Shown piece by piece: positions 24,775 to 35,931 of a stretch of 64,000 nucleotides of DNA (position 1 is the first letter of the stretch; each line of letters starts with the position of its first letter). Below the pieces are notes generated by a model. The model did not search any database and was not told the DNA's origin. It saw nothing but the letters and a program-made list of their open reading frames with translations. The translations under genes and the position numbers were made by a program. This stretch comes from Hemileia vastatrix (lineage: Eukaryota > Basidiomycota > Pucciniomycetes > Pucciniales > Zaghouaniaceae), in contig JASXTE010000002.1 in the NCBI GenBank assembly GCA_030280995.1, positions 38,995,183-39,059,182 of the forward strand, given 5' to 3'.

Positions 24775-25296
24775 ATGGAGGTGATTATACCCTTCCATTT
24801 TAATAATGTAGAAACATTTCACATTTATAGATTAAGGGAAAATTACTTTCAAAAATTTGACCAAAATGTAAGTCTCTCATTATTTTTTTTCATAATTTGT
24901 TCACCTCTTGTAGTAGCCTCTACTTTGATTCCTCCCACAGGCTTTAATATAAAACATGCTTTTAGCAAAATTATTTCACAAATTGGTGCTCCAAGCTCTA
25001 AGGCTGCTTCCACCATTTCAGTTATTGACTTCATGAAACTTGTCTTGATGAAAAGTCAAAAGCTGGACAGCTTCCCACCTCCACCAGACACTGCTAAATT
25101 ATCAACTCTTTCAAATGAACTAGTTTCTACTCATTTATCTCCACCCCCTGAAAATATGTACAACCTTCAAGATTTTTCTTCATCACCATCTGGATGCCAA
25201 AAAACTATTCCCCTGATTTTTCACCATACTTTGAATCAAGATGCCATTTATGCTAAGATTTCCCACTTATGCCTCTCATTAAACATGGAGAAGAGT
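24775..25296 (+). pseudogene. ORF cut by element 3, unknown family
   Basis: A plus-strand frame of about 174 codons (ATG at 24775) ends only because element 3 begins at 25297. The first 45 residues are hydrophobic and AT-driven, so the true start may be later. The rest is Ser/Pro-rich with moderate complexity (LIPPTGFN, PPPPDTAKL). No family recognised. It lies in the same orientation 0.4 kb after the helicase. Its continuation is not evident beyond the element, where mariner-like sequence begins. Confidence 0.35.
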
Positions 25297-26470
25297 CACC
25301 ACTAAATATGGGGGCAGACTTGCTAGCAAGTCTGCAACCTTGAACCCTAATCTATATCTAATTGAGCACACGTTGAGACGGTGATGAAACAATCATGAAG
25401 AAATAGTGAATTTATTTTGAGAACACCTTGAAACTAATTATAACCTTCATTGAACCACAGTTGATTAATAGTTCAAAAAATATTTATACTTGAATTAGAG
25501 GATTTGTTGAAGGGATAAAAAAATAAATGAGCCCCATTATCAATCTAGCCTTGTGGCTTCATAAGATTTTGAAAAATCATAAATTTTTATCATTTTTTGA
25601 ATCTAATGAAACTCTCAGATACTTTGAATTATAAGATATTTCACAAAAATTTAAAGGGTACTCATCCTATGAATATATCCACAAAACATCCAATATTCTA
25701 AGAAATAATTCATTAGGAAATATTTATTAAATTTCTATATTTCATTAAATTTTTATCAGTAAAAAATTGAGAAATAAACGCCTTTTCTCATTATATCAAT
25801 GAATATTATTATTTATTTATCAGTTTTCAGAGCATTTGTGGAAGTTGAAACACTCTTCAAAGTAATTTAACATTAAATTTAGTCAATAGAACAATATGCG
25901 AGATTGATTTACATCCCATATTTATATAAGTTAAAACAGGAAATGGGCCCAATTCTATTAAAAATATAACTTATCATGCTCTTCATTATATCATAAGAAT
26001 AAAAGAACAAATTTTTATGAGAATAAAATCTATGGTTAATGAATATTGAAAAATATTTTTGAGTTTTATTTGGGATGTTTCATGCCATTATGATTTCAAA
26101 GTCTCAAAATATTTTATATAATTTTTGTGCTAACATTGTGTCAAAATACTCCTTACAAGTACGTTCCTTCCTCAAATTAAAAATCTCATTCTTCTCCCAT
26201 CTAAAAGTCTCTCCCTGTTACATTTTATTTAATTCTACCAATTACTGTCCCATCCCAAACCCTTATTCCACCTTCTCCACCCTTAATCATCTCATTACAC
26301 CCCTCCTCACTTATTTTTCTCCCCTTAACACCCTATTTATTCCCCTCTTCACCACTTTCCACCCCAAATTTCTTGATATCACTCCTTTTTCTCCCCTTCT
26401 AACCCCTTTTACTCTATATGAAGAAAAGGGGGTGATTTGTAAAGCCATAGGCGTTGGATGAAAATTGAAA

Positions 26471-26503
26471 GGGTGGGGTGGGGTGGGGGGGGGTGGGGTG
26501 GGG
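26471..26503 (+). repeat. G-run cluster, G-quadruplex type
   Basis: GGGTGGGGTGGGGTGGGGGG is continued by further G-runs spaced by single T. More than four runs of three or more G with one-base loops fit a G-quadruplex motif. It sits at the C/T-to-G/A switch of element 3. Confidence 0.7.
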
Positions 26504-28435
26504 AGTTTCTGAGGTGAAGAGTAAAACAATGGGGGTTGAAAGCGAAAGTATTTTAATTAGTTATAAAAGGATTGGGGTGGAGTTGAGAGAAAAATAGATA
26601 GGGTAGGGTAGTGAGAGGAAAGAAAGGAGTGGTGAGGGATAAGGATGGTAGTGAAAGGGGTTGAGTTGTGTTAAAAGTGAAAATCGAGTAGAGGGGAATA
26701 GTGAGGAGGGCTCAAACATGGATTTTGAATCTTAGAGGGTGTAGCAAATGTATCAGGAGGGCAATAAAAGGGTGGGGGGGTGGTAATAGAATTAACATAA
26801 ATGACAAGGTAGAAAAATTTGTGTTGAGAGATTGAAAAGTTGTCAATTTAGGTAGTTAAAAATGGAGAGTGTGCTTTATTCTTTGGGTGAACATAAGAGT
26901 CCACCCCCTCACTCTACAGCTATATTCTTCAAATAAAAAAAATGATTGATAATTATCTTTTATTGATATTTTTGAACTTAAAAATATAGTTTATACATCT
27001 TTATTTAATATATTTTATTTACAATGAACTTTAAGACTAAAAAAGTAATATAATAAAATAATTGGTAACAAAATACTATTTTGCTTTTTAAAACAAGAAT
27101 TGAAAGTATGCTTCTGATAAGTATACATGATATAATAAATAATAAAATAGGAAATTTGTAGCAAAAAGTTGAAAACAAAAACAAAAAATTTAAAGAAATT
27201 TAAACAATTGAACTTATGTATTTAATGAGTTTATTTTCTTTATTTTTATATTTAATATTAAAATATGTTGGTTAGATTAAAACTACCTTTGAATTAAATT
27301 AAATAATTCAAGTAAATCTTGAAGAAAAGATTTATCTACATATATAGCAATTTAGCTTCATTTCTTGTTTTGTGATTACTATATATAACTGGATAGTTGA
27401 CTGTAATAACTGCAAATTTAAGATACTTTAATAATTTATCTGCCTCAATATATTTACAATAATCTATTTTGTAACAGAAAAATATTTCTGAGTCCTTTCT
27501 TTTACTAGTTTTATTCATTGCAATTACTATATACATTTTTTACAAAAATATTCATCATGTTTTTGGTGGAACTTAGATTGAACTCTCAATGCAATCCTGT
27601 TTCTAAGTGTGGTTCAAGCTAAGTTAAGCCATGTAAAAATTAATACTTTTTTAGAATTTTTATTAAGTATTTTTAAGTATAAAAATAATTATATTTTTAT
27701 TAAATACTTTGAATTTGTGAAAACAAGTACAAATTAAGAATCATTTTGATAAAATATGATATTAAACATAGTTTTAATCTGATCATATATTATTATGATA
27801 TAAGTTCTTTCCATATGGAAGATTAAGAAAATAACTTAAAATTAATTTTGTACAACTATATTATATAAAAAAGGTACTAGCTTTTTTGCTTAGATTTGAA
27901 GTACTTCAAAAAAAATTCTTTAGGTACACATCATATAGAGTCTTCAGAGCATCATATTAATTTTTTAGACTTATATTGGTAAGTTGAAGGGAAGCCTCAC
28001 GGGATAAAATTGGCAGTTTTGTAAAAAAAAATAATTTAATATCTTTTATATCAATAGGGGGTATCAATGTTCAGGGATCCACAATTAGGGATCAGGAATT
28101 TTTTTTCCCGGGATCAGACATTATTAATTGCGGAAGATTCTTATCCACTAGCCCCAGGGCTATTGGATAAGAAATCCACAATAATGCATTATCCCGCCTC
28201 TTATACCCCAATTTCCATTCCTAATTCCTGATCCCAAACTCATCTCATCCATGATGGATTTTTAAGAAAGTCACATGACTTATAATTGCTGATGCCATCC
28301 TTAAGTATTTCCTCACTCTATGCTACTTAATTTTGGTGGCGAACACTTAAGTTTTTTTTCTATCTACACACCCCAACTGCACATTTGGCGGTGAATTCCC
28401 ACTTCCCTCATCACTTAACCCTTCCACCGGCAACA

Positions 28436-29695
28436 ATGAAACACCTCTCTACTAGGAAGCTACTTCACTCAACAATGAATGCTATCACTTTTCTTTTAGT
28501 TCTTTACTATAAATCTGACTCTGATTTGGAAGATGCTTTAGCTTATATGTGTTTTCTTTCCAAAAAGCGTTACATCATCACCAGGGGGCCAAATCTTTAT
28601 CATGATCCCCGATATGATCTGGCCTCCATTCTCAACATTCCTCATTTAAACTTCACACAACTTTTTAGAACTTCTCCCGATTCTTTCTTCAAACTTTATC
28701 AACTCATCTCCGATCATCCTATCTTCCATAACAATTCTCATAACAAACAGCGTAATCCTGCCATCCAACTTGCTGTTGCTCTATGTCGCTTTGGCTCAAA
28801 TGGAAATGGTGCTGCCGTAAGACGTTTGGATAATCTCTTTAACATAGGATATGGTACCGTGATATTATACACCAAGCGCTGTATGATTGCTATCCTTTCC
28901 CTCAAGTCTCAAACTCTTGCTTGGCCAACTCCAGAACAGCGACTTGAATCCTCTCAAGTAATGCAAGCTGAAGGTTTCCCTGGCTGTATAGGTTTTGTTG
29001 ATGGCACAACCATCCCTTTGAGTCAAAAGCCTGCTCATGATGGCAACCAATATTTTGATCGCAAAAAAAGGTTTCTTCAAAATCTTCTCCAAGTTCTCAT
29101 CTTTCACAATCTAACTTTTTATCTTCTTTCTAGATACTCTATTGCCGTTCAACTTGTATGTGATGTCAATAAAAAATTTATTGCTTTTCACAGTGGCTGC
29201 CCTGGATCATGTCAAGACTCTTCCGTCTTCCAAAGAATGAGGATTTCTCAATCCCCTGAATCATACTTTGACGAATCTCAGTACCTCCTTGCAGACTCAG
29301 CATATGCAAGTGGAAAGTACATTATACCTGCTTTCCGTGGTGCAACTTCAGAAAATGACCCCAAAACTAAATTTAATTATCACCTTGCACAATCAAGAGT
29401 ACGAATTGAACATGCTATAGGTATTTTAAAGGGACGATTTTCTAGTCTTCGGGAGCTCAGAATCCAATTTCAATAAAAATTGGAGATCAAAACTGCAAAT
29501 CATTGGATCTTGACTTGCGTAATACTCCACAATATTCTAGCTGATTTAAAGGATGAGTGGAATGATCTTTATGAAGAAGAGGATCCTGAACCACCACTGG
29601 CACTCCCCTCCCTTGATTCACAAATCATTCAATCAACCGGCATACGCCCCATTATAATGCCAATTACTCCTCAACATTTCTCTTCACCCTTTTAA
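28436..29695 (+). pseudogene. PIF/Harbinger DDE transposase, one nonsense codon
   Basis: This is the nuclease that cuts and joins the element. The start is ATG 28436; the open frame upstream of it has no ATG. DDE catalytic residues are visible: Asp in GFVDGTT (about 28998), Asp in LLADSAY (about 29293), Glu in RIEHAIGILKG (about 29405). A 63-nt intron (29071-29133) with GTTTCT donor, CTAAC branch site and TTTCTAG acceptor leaves the frame open if unspliced; splicing joins RKKR to YSIAV as in relatives. A TAA at 29474-29476 breaks the frame about 70 codons before the stop; the frame then continues (TANHWILTCVILHNIL) to 29695. Expected product about 398 residues. The stop falls after the catalytic Glu. 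Confidence 0.88.
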
Positions 29696-29995
29696 TTTTT
29701 AATTTTTATGTTTTCATACTTTCCAAATGTCCTCTTTGTGTACTTTAATCACTTGGTTTTGTATTTTGGTTTCTTGCATATTCATTTTTTTTTTGAATTT
29801 ACGGTGAATATCTTTTTTTTGGATTGCTCATTGGTTTTCTTTCACTTCCTCAACATGAAATCGCATATTTTGTCAGTGATTTTTTTTTTCATTCATCACT
29901 CATATCCTTTTCCTATTCTCCTCAAACATCCCTCAAATATTTTGGTTGCATTTATTTTCTCAACTCAACTCACCAGGTAGGTCATTTTTTTTCTT

Positions 29996-30026
29996 TTTTC
30001 ATGGTTTTTTATTTGCTAATCATGAT

Positions 30027-30057
<31 letters not shown>

Positions 30058-30535
30058 TGCTTTTTTTTTGCTTTTTTTTTGGTTTTTTTGTTTTTTTTGT
30101 AAGTGCTTCTATTATTTTTGTTCTACGGTAAACTAATTTTTGTTTTGCTTTTTTCTCTTTTTTATCTTTTTATTTTTTTGTTTTTTTTTCTCTCCTTCAC
30201 CTCTCTTTATGATCCTCAAGGCCCCCCTTTTTCCCTCTCTTTACCTGTCTCTGACCCCCTTTTTACCCCCTTTTTAGCTGCCTCAAATCCCCCTTTCCCC
30301 CCTCTTTAGGTCCCTCATCACCCCCTTTCCCCTCTTTTTAGGTGCTTCAATACTCCCCCCTTCCCCTCTCTTTATGTCCCTCAAACCCCCCCCTTCACCT
30401 CTCTTTTGGCGCCTCAAACCCCCCCCCCTTCACCTCTCTTTACCCACATCAAACCCCCCCTTTCCCTCTCTTTAGGCGCCTCAAACACCCCCCCTTCCCC
30501 CCCTTCTACTCACTTTACCCCCCTACCTAATCATT
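29996..30535. repeat. T-rich and C-rich minisatellite between Harbinger genes
   Basis: 29996-30185 holds repeated T-runs broken by GC. 30190-30530 repeats a unit of about 35-45 bp of the form CCCTCTCTTTAGGCGCCTCAAA plus a C-run, about eight times. Plus-strand ORFs across it are low-complexity artefacts. Confidence 0.75.
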
Positions 30536-30554
30536 ATATCCTCCTTTAAACAGA

Positions 30555-31130
30555 CACCACGCAATATGGGGGGGGGACTTGCTAGCAAGTCCGCAACTTG
30601 AAGTCAGATGGAAATCAGATGGAACTCACACTGAAGTAATACTGAACTTTCACTTGAAGTATCACACAAATAATAATGGATCTATATTGAAAACATTGTG
30701 AAAGTGTGAGGATAACTGAATGGAAGCCAGAAAAAATCATTCCATGAGTCTACTCAATGCAAAGTATTTTTTGAAGCAACTTATTTAAATAATACTTTAT
30801 TAAATTAAGTTTATCAATAAAAATTGATTGACAATATTGCAATTCTTAAATACAATAATTTTATTAAAAAATTTCAGATTAAATATAAAAAAAGTCAGTG
30901 ACTTTTTCTATTACTTACAACTGTTTTTACAGAATTGAAAACTATGTTTCAGCTAATATTTTATGGAAGTGAACTCTGTTCTTCGCCCGAAGAACAGAGT
31001 TCATCCTCCTATTTTCACACTCTGTTTGCACCAATCTCCATCCCTTTCAATTCTATCAACACATGCTTGTCTTCTCTCCCCATGCCTTTCGCTATCCTCC
31101 CAGCCCCATTGTATGTATAATACAGAAAAT
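30555..31130 (+). mobile_element. Truncated CACCACGC copy inside the Harbinger
   Basis: It starts with CACCACGCAATATGGGG and the full palindrome, followed by element 1-like end sequence (AACTTGAAGTCAGATGG). After about 400 bp it holds the family's internal hairpin (16-bp stem TGAACTCTGTTCTTCG / CGAAGAACAGAGTTCA at 30969-31002) and a short C/T-rich part. No right end is found, so it is a one-ended or deleted copy. Confidence 0.7.
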
Positions 31131-31191
31131 AATTGTAAAATTTATGTACAAATAAATATGAACACATGAAGTGTGAAAGAAATAAAAGATA

Positions 31192-32589
31192 CTAGTCAAC
31201 AAAAAATTTTATTAAACGTTCTATTTCTTCAACAGATTTGTTTGCTTTAATGCATTTGATCAAGAAATCTTTCTTTTTAGAACTTTCTTGGAGATCATGC
31301 TTATACTTCATCTGTTCCATTAAGTTTTGATGCTCGAGTGTTTTTTCCTTATTTTTGGATTTTTCAATACTAAGAGTTAACTCAAACTTCTTCTCCTCCA
31401 AATCTTGGGCCCTACCATCCTTCTGTAAAGAGAGCTCAAACTTCTTCTCCTCCAAATCTTGGATCCGATCATCCTTCCGTAAGGAGAGCTCATACTTCCT
31501 CTCTTCCAAATCTTGTACTCTGTCATCCCTCCTTAAAGAGAGCTCGTATTTCTTCTTTTCAAAGCTCAGTGTCTCTTTAGCAATTTCCACTTGTTCTAGA
31601 GTGAGAATAAAAATTAACATAAAGTAGAAGAAAAGCAGAGTAAAGTAATAAGAGGTATGATATCACTTACCAGCATCACGTTTCTCTAAAAACTGTTCCA
31701 TCGAAGAAAAAGGTGTTTGTGATGAAGTATCACTTTTTTGTCTTCTTTGGGAGAGGAAATTTAGACTAGTTGAAGCCCTTCTCTTTTTGTTCAACGTAGC
31801 ATTTTCCTCCTCATCATTGTCACTAGCTTCAGACTCAGTTGATTGAGGATCCTGGGTTTGTTCATCAGCCTTTTAAGAAATAAGAAAAATATAAGTAAAT
31901 AAAAAAATAGAATTGATAAGATAAAAGAAACAGACCTGAGTTAGATTGGGTTGGGTTAAATCGCCAATAGGATCAATAGCAAAGCTATCTAGATTCGTAG
32001 AATTTAGAAGAGGGGAGGCTTGAGTGGAGGAAGAGGATGGGAAAAGATTTGCTTTGACATCATGTTCGGAGATAGGATCTTCTCCATCCAACATGTTTAC
32101 AGGATTAACATCGGCTCGCTCTCCAAAAATTGCATCCATCTCTTTAAAGTAAGGACATAAAGAATCAAGTTTATTGTCTATGGATTTTATACCCTTAGTT
32201 ATATCAATGTCAGTAACCCCAAAACCAGTGGAAGATGAAAGAGCCTTTGCCTTCTTGTATTTTGCTCGATAATGCTTGAAGCGTTCAGACATCTGTTTAG
32301 GCAAAAGATCAATCCTTCCCTTGGTCTTATTGCGTAATTCATTTGCCATTAGAAGATAGCCATTAACTTTTGATGTGGGGGGCCGTCCTACTTTAGTGGC
32401 ATACTCAGTACCAAAACAAGAATCATAGTTAGATTTGGTTTTCAGCCAGTTGATAAGAATGAGATGATCATCTTTTTTTAATTGAACAGTCTTTGATTTC
32501 TTGGCTGAGCGGGGAAAAGAGGAAGTAGTGGGAATTGAAGAACAACTGGGTGATAGCTGCCTTTGAGAAGATCTAGGATGACGAGGCAT
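31192..32589 (-). CDS. Myb/SANT-like DNA-binding partner of the Harbinger transposase
   Basis: In PIF/Harbinger elements this second protein binds DNA and brings the transposase to the nucleus and ends. Start ATG 32589 (MPRHPRSS). Exons 31936-32589, 31671-31869 and 31192-31595, with introns of 66 nt (GTCTGT...AAAAG) and 75 nt (GTAAGT...CTCTAG), give an uninterrupted 418-residue frame. Residues about 30-140 hold the Myb/SANT-like domain (LKKDDHLILINWL, SKVNGYLLMANEL, RFKHYRAKYKKAK). The tail is a predicted coiled coil made of an 18-residue unit repeated about four times (KKxELSLxxDxRxQDLEE). The gene converges on the transposase. Unlike the transposase it has no nonsense codon. Confidence 0.85.
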
Positions 32590-34782
32590 GTTATTATAAA
32601 TGAAGATGAAAAGGAGCAGAAACAAGCAGATGAGATAGCGAGATGAAAAGGAGAAGAATCAAATAGATGAAATGGGGAGAAATTCTGAGCGGATAGAATG
32701 AACAGGATGGGATGAGAATGGAAGTGCGCAGCAAGGTAGAAGGCTGGGATATCCAGAAAGTTGTCCAAGATGTGGTTATGGAAAATTGAGTAAATAAATG
32801 TTGGATAAGAGGTGAACATTGACACGTAAAGTGTCTAATAACCCAATTATTAGCAAAAATAATTGCGGAAGATAATTGGGGTATAAGGATTATTTTCCGC
32901 AATTAATTTAATTGCAGATCGGTCAACATTGATACCCCCTAATATATATTTTTATAAAAATTCAAATTTTAATGTTTATTTACTTTTTTAAATATGTAAT
33001 GAAGATTTGAAATAATTCTATTTAAATTAATTTTTATAACAATATACTCATTCTAGTATTGCTTTGTGATAAGGCCAATTTCAAGAAGATTTATAAATTC
33101 TTTTTTTAAATAAAATATCAAAAGGATTGTTTTCCATACACTTAGAAATTAAATAGAAACATCATATAAGATCTACCAATCAGCATGAATATCATTATTC
33201 AAATAAATCATTGATAGATCCTGAACCCATATATTTAATTTTAGAATTGTGTGTAATTTTTCAGTTGTGAATCACTCCTATCAAAAATTTTATTCTAAAG
33301 ACTAAAAAAGTGTCCCTGAAAAATTTCACTTAATTTACTTTTCAGCACCATAGAATTTAAATGTTTTTTCTATTCATATTAAATATGGAACAATATTATT
33401 TTTAATCAAAATATGATTTCCTTTATAGCTGCTTTACTAAATGGGCATAATATAAAGCTCCTATTGTGTCTTTTTTATAAAATAAATATCATATAATAGC
33501 ATTTCAATTTGAAACTGATAGAACTATGAAGAAGTAAAACTTCTACCTATTTCATTCAGCTCTTGAACAATAATACAATCAAATTTTTTATCTGAAGCAC
33601 ATTTTTTAACATGATAACACTTTTCAAAATATATGGTGCTTATTCCCAAGTTGACACTAAAATTATCCCACAATACAGCATTGAAGAAAAATCAAGCACT
33701 AAAATTAAAGTTTAAATAAATTTTTACTACTGTGTTTTTATTATCTTTAAAGCTTTACATCTAGCTTTAATTTCAGTTTTTCATATGAAAAATTTACTGT
33801 GTAGTGATTTATTATTTCAACTCATGAGATTACTCTACCAAATAATCATATTTGAATGCAATTTTTATGAAATAAATCATGAAAAGTTCCAGAATATCAT
33901 ATTTGTATTACATTGAATAAATGTATATTGCAAAAATTCTTTGTAGTTGAATATTCAATAGAAGAAAAAAAAAGAGCAAAAATATATTTTTTTAATTTTA
34001 ATTATCTTCTTGCATATAAAAATGTAAAAAAAATTGATTAAAATCTACATGTATAGCAATTATACTTCTTTATAAACTTATAAGAAAACAGTTTTTAATT
34101 ATTAGTGCTTAGTGTAAAGAAGATATGAGAGGACTTCATTGAAACAGAAATTTAGAAAACATATTGCTATCTTTTGTTTTTTTAATTATGAGTATTTTCA
34201 CATTATTATAGAATAAAATATTTGAGAATCTTGATGGTTCAATATGTTTGTTAAATAAATCCATTGAACTGAAAATATTTATACGGCATAATCAGAAATG
34301 ATAAAAATACAAAAAAAATCAGGTAATATGGTTTAAATTAAAAAAATGAAAGCTTAAAATTCTTGGTTAAAAGGAGTTATCAATAAAAAGAACCACTGAT
34401 ATTATTGTATATTTTTTCAAAAAAAAAACTAATTAAATCATTAGAGAGGTTAAAGTGATGCTTTTTAAATAAATAGTATAATTTTCAGTATTTTTAATGA
34501 TCAAGTGAAATTCAAATTTAAAATTAATTTGTGTTTTATAAAAAAAATTCTGTGAGAGGGTCAGATTCTTAATCTGCCTTTGTCTTTATTTCTTTAAGTC
34601 ATTCATTAAACTTTCACTACTATTCCAGCACAGAGTCATCCATTATTGGTTAAGAGCTCAAGATGAGTTCAAAGTATAGTTCAGTATCAGTTCATTATTA
34701 GTTCAGTCTGATTTCTATGTGAGTTCCATCTAAGTTTAATTTGAGGACTTAATAGCAAATCCCCCCAAAATATTCCATGGTG

Positions 34783-35600
34783 TACTACTTATTTGCAATG
34801 TGAACAGCACTTAAACTGGATGGTGAGCAATGTGATTTTATAAATAATTTACTTGATGAAGATACCAATTTATATTTCACTAAGATAAAGAATGCTTTGC
34901 TTAAATCTCATGGTGTCAACATAAGTATTTCAGCTTTTCTAGATGAGTTTCACAAAAAATTGAATTTATCCAAAAAAAACAACTAAAAATATCCATCCAG
35001 GCCAAATTCTGCTGAAACATCTCAAATATATTAGCTTAATTTGCTATTTTAAGGGTGAATGTCTATTTTTTACTGGTGAGATTCCATTAAATATATATAT
35101 ATATAAATTTGGTTTTATCATTTCTTTTTTCCACTGAAGATGAAAATGGATTCTTAAAATATACTGTGGCACAAAAATCTGCATGGGCTAGGAAAGGGAA
35201 GCAAAAAAGATATTTCAAATGGAAAGGGGAAAGGCATCATTTTAGTATAATCCTGAAAAAATTCTGAAAGTTTTTCTATCAACAATGATTCAAGAGGAGA
35301 CTGTCACATGCTTTGATTTCAATCATTTCTGGAAAATATTTTGGGAAGCAATATATTTTTTTAAAGAATTAACTTCATATCAATTTATTCTTTTCAGGTT
35401 ACTTCCATGAATCTAATCCCTGTTCCATTAAGTGTTTTTGTAATTGAAAATTCTACAATTTATAGAAATGGTAGAGTAAGGAAAATAGTTGAGAAAGCTG
35501 GTTGTGTTCTTTTATATTTTTTCCCCTTATTCTCCTGATTTTAAAACTATTTATAAAAGTTTTATTATTTTTAAAGTTTAACTAAACTGTCTTAAATATT
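34783..35600 (+). pseudogene. Tc1/mariner-like transposase relic
   Basis: In order: a helix-turn-helix-type part (INNLLDEDTNLYF ... GVNISISAFLDE, about 34829-34950), a basic stretch before the core (ARKGK, about 35180), a FSTEDE-like stretch, then VFVIENSTIYRN (about 35440), where the usual catalytic Asp is Glu, and VEKAGCVLLYF...PLFSPDF (about 35490-35560). Multiple stops and shifts. The first helix and the ends are missing; element 3 abuts the 5' side. No TA-flanked inverted repeats found. Confidence 0.7.
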
Positions 35601-35931
35601 TGACTGGGGGTCCAGAAGATTTCAATGCTGCTCAGTTGTCTATAAATTTAGTTCATACAGCATCTTTATATAAAAAATTATTCTGGGCCAGTGGGTACTT
35701 ACCTTAAAATTTTCTCAAATCTTTTAAAAAAACCATAGTTGTATAAATTTAATTGAAATAAAACACCTATTTTTATTTAAAGAGTATAAAAAAGATCAAA
35801 TATTTGATAGCATACTTTTTTTTTATATAAAAATAGCAAAAATCTGTAACTGTGGACCTCTGAATTTTCTTCATAGTTTCTGTATCATTCATGCAAAGGA
35901 ACATGTTTTTTAAACTTCAAAAATTTTAGGA
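35601..35931. other. AT-rich stretch, no gene
   Basis: Only A/T tracts and scraps that may continue the mariner relic. Nothing else supported. Confidence 0.4.

Larger units (their letters stand above)
28056..32940 (+). mobile_element. PIF/Harbinger element, near-intact
   Basis: Terminal inverted repeats AGGGGGTATCAATGTT / AACATTGATACCCCCT bound 4885 bp. AAT flanks both sides (28053-28055 and 32941-32943). The uninterrupted sequence in element 1 (around 4430, reverse complement) has a single AAT at this point, which confirms the duplication. It holds two convergent genes: a transposase (plus strand) and a Myb/SANT-like gene (minus strand). The two-gene layout is that of PIF/Harbinger elements, where both proteins are needed. 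Between the genes lie T- and C-rich repeats and a truncated CACCACGC copy. Confidence 0.92.
25297..34782 (-). mobile_element. CACCACGC element 3, split by a Harbinger element
   Basis: The left end CACCACTAAATATGGGG has palindrome arms GCAGACTTGCT and its exact reverse complement. The right end finishes CCATGGTG. Without the Harbinger (4885 bp) and its 3-bp duplication it is about 4598 bp, close to elements 1 and 2. Its body is the reverse complement of element 1: 26900-28050 matches 5600-4430 and 32940-34780 matches 4430-2600. The flanks are AGT on the left and TAC on the right, so no target duplication is preserved and one flank may be rearranged. Confidence 0.8.

Noticed and set aside
27336..27536. 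66-codon minus-strand ORF in element 3
   Set aside because: The matching stretches of elements 1 and 4 (near 5000-5160 and 46440-46600) do not keep the frame, and no domain is seen.
29708..30530. Several hydrophobic or proline-rich plus-strand ORFs
   Set aside because: They are translations of T-runs and a C-rich minisatellite between the two Harbinger genes.
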